Source: JARBUG01 sp035628915
GTDB taxonomy: Bacteria > Bacillota > Sulfobacillia > Symbiobacteriales > Symbiobacteriaceae
Assembly (NCBI GenBank): GCA_035628915.1
Contig: DASPIW010000048.1
Coordinates: forward strand, 124,001 to 188,000
Reading direction: 5' to 3'
DNA: 64,000 nucleotides
In this document: positions 57,729-64,000 of the stretch, one piece after another
Position numbering within the stretch: position 1 is the first letter of the stretch
Layout of the letters: every line of letters begins with the position of its first letter
Program-made: the position numbers and the translations under genes
The notes under the pieces: generated by a model
Database searches by the model: none
The model's input: only the letters and a program-made list of their open reading frames with translations
Told to the model about the DNA's origin: nothing

Positions 57729-58406
57729 GTGAGCAGAAAGTCGCACCGGGTTGTGACCTCAACCTCGTGCCCGGCGACCACGACCGCGCCGGTTACCGTC
57801 ACTTGCCCGACCTTCACCACCCGCGCCATCGCTGCGCAGGTTGCGCCGACCCCCTCAGTAACGACTCTTCCCGCGGTGACGACCCTTCCGGCAGTCACCA
57901 CCACGCAGTTGGTGACTGACATGGCTGCACTCGAGGCCGCTGCTGCCGCCGCCGCCGGCGCCGCCACCGCTGCTACCGGTGCACCCGTCGTCTCGACCGC
58001 TGCCCCGATCACCGCCGCCCCGCTGACCACCCCGCTGGTTACGACGCCGCTTGCCGCCGACGTGACCGGCGCCTTCAACCCCACGCAGGCGATCTTCAAC
58101 AACCCCGTCACGCAGCTGGGCGCCCTGAGCCCGTTCGCAGCCCTGGCTGCCACCAACCCGGCCGCCGCACTGGCGAGCCTGAGCCCCGCACTGAACATCT
58201 TCAACCCGGCCGTCAACCCCAGCGCTGCTTTGTTGGCGTTCAACCCGGCGGCGGCCAACGTTCTGGCCCTGACCAGCAAGCAGGGCAAGGCTGCTTTGCC
58301 TTTCGGCAAGCCTTTCGGCAAGGGCCTCGGCGCATTTGGCAAGGGCCTGGGCGCATTTGGCAAGGGCCTCGGCGCATTCGGCAAGTCCCCCTTCTTTGGC
58401 ATTTAA
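57729..58406 (+). CDS. FNP-family low-complexity protein, long member
   Basis: 225 residues from a GTG after GAGAGGAGG. Three zones. Residues 1-65 are Thr/Val/Pro-rich (VTTLPAVTTLPAVTTTQLVT) with two Cys. Residues 66-115 are Ala/Thr-rich. Residues 116-190 are the core shared with three later genes: NPVTQLGALSPFAALAATNP, then LSPALNIFNPAVNPSAALLA and FNPAAANVLALTSKQGKAAL. The C-terminus is three exact heptads (GKGLGAF). No signal peptide or membrane segment. It is first of three co-directional paralogues ending at a strong terminator (59191), and has a sigma-K-like promoter. Likely spore coat or crust material; not a family I recognise. Confidence 0.65.
   Translation: MSRKSHRVVTSTSCPATTTAPVTVTCPTFTTRAIAAQVAPTPSVTTLPAVTTLPAVTTTQLVTDMAALEAAAAAAAGAATAATGAPVVSTAAPITAAPLTTPLVTTPLAADVTGAFNPTQAIFNNPVTQLGALSPFAALAATNPAAALASLSPALNIFNPAVNPSAALLAFNPAAANVLALTSKQGKAALPFGKPFGKGLGAFGKGLGAFGKGLGAFGKSPFFGI
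58317..58385 (+). repeat. three 21-bp tandem repeats encoding GKGLGAF
   Basis: Units at 58317-58337, 58338-58358 and 58359-58379, differing by one silent base and by one at the end, plus a partial fourth (GGCAAG). In frame in the gene ending at 58406. Confidence 0.85.
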
Positions 58407-58466
58407 TCAGGCGCACGCAACCGGGGGGGCGCACCGCTCCCCCGTCCGTGCCGGGAGGTGCCCTCC

Positions 58467-58736
58467 GTGAATCTGGGAGCGTTTACGCCGGCCAATCTGT
58501 TCGTGAACCCGGCGGCGCAGTTGGCGCCGTTCAGCCCGTTTGCCTCCCTGGCCGCCAGCAATCCGGTGGCGGCCCTGACCGCACTCAGCCCGGCCCTGAA
58601 TATCTTCAACCCTGCAGTCAACCCGAGCGCTGCGCTGCTGGCCTTCAACCCCCTGGCGGCTCCCACGCTGGCGCTGACCAGCAAGCTGGGCAAGGCGGCT
58701 CTGGGCTTCGGCAAGCCGTTCTTCGGAATCGTGTAG
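58467..58736 (+). CDS. FNP-family protein, short member
   Basis: 89 residues from a GTG 6 nt after GGGAGGTG, 60 bp after the preceding paralogue. It consists almost wholly of the family core: VNPAAQLAPFSPFASLAASN, then LSPALNIFNPAVNPSAALLA, FNPLAAPTLALTSKLGKAAL and an end GFGKPFFGIV like that of the first member (KSPFFGI). No signal peptide. Same transcription unit as its neighbours. Confidence 0.65.
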   Translation: MNLGAFTPANLFVNPAAQLAPFSPFASLAASNPVAALTALSPALNIFNPAVNPSAALLAFNPLAAPTLALTSKLGKAALGFGKPFFGIV

Positions 58737-58797
58737 GAATCATGGCAGGGGGAGTGCAGCCACGGCGCTCCCCCAATTCACCCGGAGGTGACAGGGC

Positions 58798-59181
58798 GTG
58801 AGCCTCTTCGTCCCGGTCAGCACGCCGACCGCAGTCTTCACTGACCCCGCCGCTCAGTTGGCCGCTTTCAGCCCGTTTGCCTCCCTGGCGGCTTCCAACC
58901 CGCCTGCGGCCTTGACTGCGATCAGCCCTACGCTCAATATTTTCAACCCGGCTGTTAACCCGAACGCCGCTTTCCTGGCGTTCAACCCGGCTGCGGCACC
59001 GACCCTGGCCCTGACCAGTGAGTTCGGGAAGGCGGCCGCACCCTTCGCTTTCGCACGCCCGGCCTTCGTCCGCCCGTTTGCCAAGCCGGTCGCTTTGGGC
59101 GCCATCACGAGGCCGGTCGTCATCGACCCATTCGCCAAGTCGGTCTCCTTCGGCAAGGTTGCAAAACCCATGATTTGGTAA
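58798..59181 (+). CDS. FNP-family protein with FAKPV tail
   Basis: 127 residues from a GTG after GGAGGTG. Core: TDPAAQLAAFSPFASLAASN, then ISPTLNIFNPAVNPNAAFLA and FNPAAAPTLALTSEFGKAAA. The tail is different, with repeats of a Phe-Ala-x-Pro-Val type (FARPAFVRPFAKPVALGAIT, then DPFAKSVSFGKVAKPM). No signal peptide. Followed by the terminator at 59191-59221. Confidence 0.65.
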   Translation: MSLFVPVSTPTAVFTDPAAQLAAFSPFASLAASNPPAALTAISPTLNIFNPAVNPNAAFLAFNPAAAPTLALTSEFGKAAAPFAFARPAFVRPFAKPVALGAITRPVVIDPFAKSVSFGKVAKPMIW

Positions 59182-59190
59182 TAGTGCGGA

Positions 59191-59221
59191 AAAAGGGGGG
59201 CTATGCATATGCCCCCCTTTT
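59191..59221 (+). terminator. strong intrinsic terminator of the FNP cluster
   Basis: AAAAGGGGGGC / GCCCCCCTTTT with a 9-nt loop that contains ATGCAT, followed by further T, 9 bp past the stop at 59181. Confidence 0.88.
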
Positions 59222-59299
59222 GTAACAAATCTCGGCACGACATTCTCTACGCTACGTTCTGTTGACCGACCGCTAGGCCTTTGGACGGGCCTTGAATGT

Positions 59300-59559
59300 G
59301 GGAATGGAAACGGGATTTTTGCCACGGAAGACGGAGAAGCTGACACGGAAATCGCGGCAGTGGAAGAGGGCTGTAGAAATGGCCGCGGAGGACGCGGATG
59401 GCGATTTGGAAACCAACGCGGGTTAAAACATCAATGAAAGTATTACTGAGCCTTGTCTAGCGATTCCTTTCGGGACGCGCCCGTCCGCGGCCATTTCATT
59501 GTCCCATTCCGTGTCCTCTGTGGCTTCCGGGTCCTCCGTGGCAAAATGCCTCCATTACC
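59300..59559. repeat. dispersed palindromic repeat element, long copy, in a gene-free stretch (59222-59606)
   Basis: It opens with GGGAATGGAAACGGGATTTT then TGCCACGGAAGACGGAG and closes with GTCCTCCGTGGCAAAATGCC then TCCATTACC, an imperfect inverted copy. Internal CGGCCGCGGAGGACGCGGAT-like and GTCCGCGGCCATTTC parts repeat the motif. It is related to 31723-31868 and 22641-22668. It carries no reading frame of note and separates the fourth FNP gene from the other three, so it may have inserted into the cluster. Confidence 0.65.
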
Positions 59560-59606
59560 TTACATAAGCAACCGTCCAATCCATATGCAAACGGAGGAGG
59601 ACCCCC

Positions 59607-59903
59607 ATGGAACGGCGTGAGGCAGAGAGCGTCCCCCGGGCGGTCTTCACGGACCCCATCGTGCAACTGGCCGCCCTCTGCCCGTTCTGTGCGCTGGCGG
59701 CCCTTTCCCCCGTCGCCGCCCTGGCCGCGCTCTCCCCGGCGCTGCGCATTTTCAACCCTGCGATCAATCCGGAAGCAGCGCTGCTTTCGTTTTCCCTGGG
59801 AGGCCCCCAGGCAGCTGTTACCGCCCGAGTCGGCGCCCGGGTCAACACCCGGCTGGTCGGGTTGATAAGAAAGGTTTATCCACAGTCGACCATAGGTAGT
59901 TAA
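59607..59903 (+). CDS. FNP-family protein, diverged member
   Basis: 98 residues, ATG after ACGGAGGAGG. Core: TDPIVQLAALCPFCALAALS, then LSPALRIFNPAINPEAALLS. It differs from the others by two Cys (CPFC) and by a basic C-terminus instead of the LALTSK part (TARVGARVNTRLVGLIRKVY). Its upstream region is the dispersed repeat, so it must have its own promoter; CATATGCAA at 59581 is a weak candidate. Confidence 0.6.
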   Translation: MERREAESVPRAVFTDPIVQLAALCPFCALAALSPVAALAALSPALRIFNPAINPEAALLSFSLGGPQAAVTARVGARVNTRLVGLIRKVYPQSTIGS

Positions 59904-60005
59904 TTTGGGTGTCCAGGAGTAGCTATTACAGGCAGGACTCTCAGAAAGACGGGGCGAAACGATCTGTGCGACGTCGTGACACACAGGAAACGAGGGGGGA
60001 AGAGA

Positions 60006-61610
<1,605 letters not shown>

Positions 61611-61714
61611 CAACGGCGGCGCCCGATCGAAGGGCTTACTGCCTGTTGCGACGCCTCAGGGGCAACGATGGAGTATCGGCAGCGGCCCCGTCACGCACAA
61701 CTGGAGGCGAAGAA

Positions 61715-62113
61715 ATGGAACGGAAGCTGCGTGTTCTCATCGCCAAGCTCGGTCTTGACGCCCATGACCGGGGCGCCAAGGTCGTGGCCAGGGCGTATCG
61801 CGACGCAGGGTTCGAGGTCATCTACACCGGCATCTACCAGCGGCCGGAGGCCGTGGCCGAAGCGGCCATCCAGGAAGACGTCGACGTCGTCGCCATCTCC
61901 TCGCTGGCCGGCGCCCACCTGACGCTGATTCCCGAGTTAATCAGGCTTTTGCGGGAAGAGGGCGCCGATGATATGCTTGTGCTGGCAGGGGGCGTCATCC
62001 CCGAGCAGGATATGCCGGAACTGATGCAGGCCGGCGTCGTGGGCATCTTCGGCCCCGGCAGCGACCTGGACGAAATCATACGCTTTACCCGTGAACACGC
62101 AAAACGATCATAA
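61715..62113 (+). CDS. methylmalonyl-CoA mutase, small cobalamin-binding subunit
   Basis: 132 residues, ATG with GGAGGCG upstream. The B12 domain signature is intact: LDAHDRGAKVVARAY (D-x-H-x-x-G, with His as the lower axial ligand), SSLAGAHLTLIPELI and LAGGVIPEQDM. It forms the mutase with the large subunit encoded just before. No cobalamin riboswitch is visible upstream of the operon. Confidence 0.95.
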   Translation: MERKLRVLIAKLGLDAHDRGAKVVARAYRDAGFEVIYTGIYQRPEAVAEAAIQEDVDVVAISSLAGAHLTLIPELIRLLREEGADDMLVLAGGVIPEQDMPELMQAGVVGIFGPGSDLDEIIRFTREHAKRS

Positions 62114-62221
62114 GGACTCCAGCAACGTTCCCTTCTCGGCGCAGACGCGCCATTTACAGGTGCCGTGCGGCCTCGCCACTGCGCGGCGCCGCACTAGACT
62201 AGAACAAGAGAGGTCTTTACT

Positions 62222-63340
62222 TTGGATCTGACGACTGTGCTTCAGCGGTTCCAGCAGGGCGACCGGCGCGCCCTGGCCCGGGCCATCACCTGGGTCGAAA
62301 ACGGCGCCCCGGATGCGGGCGAGTTGATTCGCAGCACCTTCCCCAGCACCGGCAGGGCTCACGTCATCGGCATTACCGGGCCGCCCGGGGCCGGCAAATC
62401 CACCCTGGTGGACCGGCTGGCCGCCCGCTTCCGTGAGCTGAACCAGTCGGTGGCGATCGTCGCTGTCGACCCGACCAGCCCGTTCTCGGGCGGCGCCATA
62501 TTGGGCGACCGCATCCGCATGCAGCGGACCCTGTCGGATCCCGGCGTCTTCATGCGGTCACTGGCTTCCCGGGGCCACCTCGGGGGCATCTCCATCGCGA
62601 CCGGCGATGTGGTGGGACTGCTTGACGCCTTCGGCTTTGACGTCATCCTGGTGGAGACAGTCGGAGCCGGCCAGTCGGAAGTGGAGATCATGGAACTGGC
62701 CCACACGACCGCCGTCGTGCTGATTCCCGGCATGGGCGACGACATTCAGGCCATTAAAGCCGGCATATTGGAGATCGGCGACGTGTTCGCCGTCAACAAG
62801 GCCGACCGGGAAGGCGCTGACCGCACCGTTTTGGAGATCGAGATGATGCTCGACCTGGGCCACATGGGCGAAGCGGGCATCAACCGGTGGGAGGGCGTAG
62901 CGCAGGTGGGCGCCGGCGCCCTGCAGCGCCTGGACCGCGCCGGACACCACTCTGCGGCCGACCTGCGGGGCGCCTTTGCGGCCACCGCTTCGGCGCGCCA
63001 CGCCGCCGACCGGCACGGTACAGCCAGCCCCGGCGATGTATCGTGGCGCCCGCCGGTGGTCCGGACCATCGCCAAGGACGGCCAGGGTGTCGAAGACCTG
63101 GTCGGCCGCATGCTTGAACATCTGCAGTTCCTGAAGGAGACCGGGCGGTGGGAGCAGCTCAAGCAGAGCGACGCCGCCGCCAAGCTCCGGGAACTCGTTA
63201 CGCTGCGCGCTGCCCGTACGGTGCTGGACCGGGCCGCCTCGGCCGGCGACCTGGACCGGCTGACGCACGCCGTGGCCTCGCGTGCCACTGATCCCTATTC
63301 GGCAGCCGAGGAGGTCCTCCAGCGCCACCTCGGCACGTAA
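62222..63340 (+). CDS. meaB: MeaB-type GTPase (methylmalonyl-CoA mutase chaperone)
   Basis: 372 residues from a TTG after AGAGAGGT, 108 bp after the small subunit. P-loop GITGPPGAGKSTLVDRLA, switch region DPTSPFSGGAILGDRIRM, ETVGAGQSEVEIMELA, and NKADREGAD as the guanine-specificity loop. The protein guards the mutase, gating adenosylcobalamin delivery and rescue from inactivation. The C-terminal half is longer than in short MeaB proteins, with an insert (about 225-275) of low similarity (AFAATASARHAADRHGTASP). Confidence 0.93.
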   Translation: MDLTTVLQRFQQGDRRALARAITWVENGAPDAGELIRSTFPSTGRAHVIGITGPPGAGKSTLVDRLAARFRELNQSVAIVAVDPTSPFSGGAILGDRIRMQRTLSDPGVFMRSLASRGHLGGISIATGDVVGLLDAFGFDVILVETVGAGQSEVEIMELAHTTAVVLIPGMGDDIQAIKAGILEIGDVFAVNKADREGADRTVLEIEMMLDLGHMGEAGINRWEGVAQVGAGALQRLDRAGHHSAADLRGAFAATASARHAADRHGTASPGDVSWRPPVVRTIAKDGQGVEDLVGRMLEHLQFLKETGRWEQLKQSDAAAKLRELVTLRAARTVLDRAASAGDLDRLTHAVASRATDPYSAAEEVLQRHLGT

Positions 63341-63367
63341 TCGACCGTGTATGAACGGAGGTAACGC

Positions 63368-64000
63368 ATGAACTTCTTCCTGACGGACGAGCAGAAGGCA
63401 TTTCGCGATGAGATCCGCCGCCTGTGCGACAAGGAGATTGCCCCCAGGTCGGCCGAGTTCAACGCCAGGCATGAGTTCCCCTGGCCGAACTTCCGGCTGC
63501 TGGCAGCGAACGGGTATCTCAACATGCATCTGCCCGAGCCTTATGGCATGGGCGCCGACTGGGTCAGCTACGCGATCGTCATCGAAGAACTGGCCCGCGC
63601 CTGCGCCGTCACCTCTGTCATCTTCGAGGTTCACTGCTCGCTCCACTCCGAGGCGATCTACCATTTCGGCACACCCGAGCAGAAAGATAAGTACCTGCCC
63701 CGGCTGACCACCGGCGAGATCCTCGGCGCCTATGCCCTGACGGAGCCCGGCGCCGGCTCCGACGCCGCCGCCCTGCGGACGACGGCCATCCGCGACGGCG
63801 ACCACTATGTGCTGAACGGCGAGAAGACCTTTATTACCAACGGCGGGCAGGCCGGGCTCTACGTCGTATTTGCCCGGACCAACCCCGACCCGGCGTCGGG
63901 CCACAGGGGCATCAGCGCCTTCCTGGTGGAGGCCGGGCTGCCGGGCTTCTCCATCGGCAAGCCCATGGAGAAGATGGGCCTGCACGCGTCGCACACCACT
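63368..64000 (+). CDS. acyl-CoA dehydrogenase, 3' end outside window
   Basis: First 211 residues, ATG after ACGGAGG. N-terminal helical domain (LTDEQKAFRDEIRRLCDKEI), then the beta domain with ALTEPGAGSDAAALRTTAIR (flavin-contacting signature YALTEPxAGSD) and GEKTFITNGGQAGLYVVFAR. The catalytic Glu lies beyond the window. The place after mutase and MeaB suggests a short- or branched-chain acyl-CoA substrate feeding the same pathway. Confidence 0.93.
   Translation, partial: MNFFLTDEQKAFRDEIRRLCDKEIAPRSAEFNARHEFPWPNFRLLAANGYLNMHLPEPYGMGADWVSYAIVIEELARACAVTSVIFEVHCSLHSEAIYHFGTPEQKDKYLPRLTTGEILGAYALTEPGAGSDAAALRTTAIRDGDHYVLNGEKTFITNGGQAGLYVVFARTNPDPASGHRGISAFLVEAGLPGFSIGKPMEKMGLHASHTT

Noticed and set aside
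58317..58385. Tandem repeats as a CRISPR array
   Set aside because: The 21-bp units are contiguous, without spacers, and translate in frame as GKGLGAF.
59904..60005. Cobalamin riboswitch ahead of the B12-dependent mutase genes
   Set aside because: No B12-box-like sequence or matching stems found in the 100 nt leader.
62558..63994. 478-codon open frame antisense to meaB and the acyl-CoA dehydrogenase gene
   Set aside because: Shadow frame spanning two clear genes and their spacer, without protein-like composition.

Overview
The window is about 67 percent GC and reads as the chromosome of a high-GC, spore-forming Firmicute, most like Symbiobacterium. The signs are strong AGGAGG ribosome binding sites, very frequent GTG and TTG starts, a Firmicute LexA box (GAAC-N4-GTTC), a SigY-type ECF sigma operon, and AC-N16/17-CATA promoters like those of the mother-cell sporulation sigma factors. 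This assignment is an inference from style and content; no rRNA or tRNA gene is present.

Layout. 1-5.6 kb: end of a MacB-type permease, a secreted metallopeptidase-like protein, a DUF4097-type lipoprotein, a HEAT-repeat protein and a DUF4230 membrane protein. 5.7-8 kb: rsgA behind a structured leader with a 22-codon ORF, then a double-GNAT acetyltransferase with a duplicated tail fragment. 8-13.5 kb: an SH3 lipoprotein and a dmsABC-type molybdoenzyme operon. 13.7-16 kb: a histidine-kinase-like protein, a serine beta-lactamase-like protein and a 2H phosphoesterase. 16-22.6 kb: Yip1 protein, MacA-like adaptor, ATPase, permease and a large carboxypeptidase-regulatory-domain protein, probably one operon. 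22.7-34.4 kb: a patchwork of oxidoreductases, P450, hydrolases and several damaged or internally shortened genes. It contains a CcdA-like gene followed by a lipoprotein gene with an in-frame TGA that looks like a selenocysteine codon. 34.5-38.3 kb: GH20 hexosaminidase, AraC/GyrI regulator, DppA aminopeptidase. 38.7-41.4 kb: SigY-type operon (ABC transporter, sigma factor, two small membrane regulators). 41.4-42.7 kb: a gene-poor stretch with a tiny toxin-like ORF and a broken NUDIX gene. 42.9-49.1 kb: lipoprotein, Ala/Gln-rich coat-like protein, SDR, C39-like peptidase and a LexA-controlled DinB-family gene. 49.1-52.4 kb: two peptide-transporter permeases, one fused to a large degenerate peptidase-like domain. 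52.6-55.5 kb: nucleoside hydrolase, hydroxyacyl-CoA dehydrogenase, two acetyltransferases. 55.5-59.9 kb: a cluster of low-complexity proteins (Ala/Gln-rich, Gln-rich and a four-member FNP family) interrupted by a haloperoxidase-like gene and a dispersed repeat. 60-64 kb: methylmalonyl-CoA mutase large and small subunits, the MeaB chaperone GTPase and the start of an acyl-CoA dehydrogenase, a propionate or branched-chain acyl-CoA pathway.

Most notable: (1) the candidate selenoprotein at 31192-31599, where TGA replaces a Cys codon in a Gly-Cys-Cys-Pro-Pro context and a stem-loop with a G-starting loop begins 11 nt downstream; (2) the FNP family, which I do not recognise and which carries a sporulation-type promoter; (3) the tandem mutually complementary hairpins ahead of rsgA; (4) the DppC permease fused to a catalytically dead peptidase-like ectodomain; (5) several genes between 24 and 34 kb that have lost conserved internal segments, which is either real decay or an assembly artefact.
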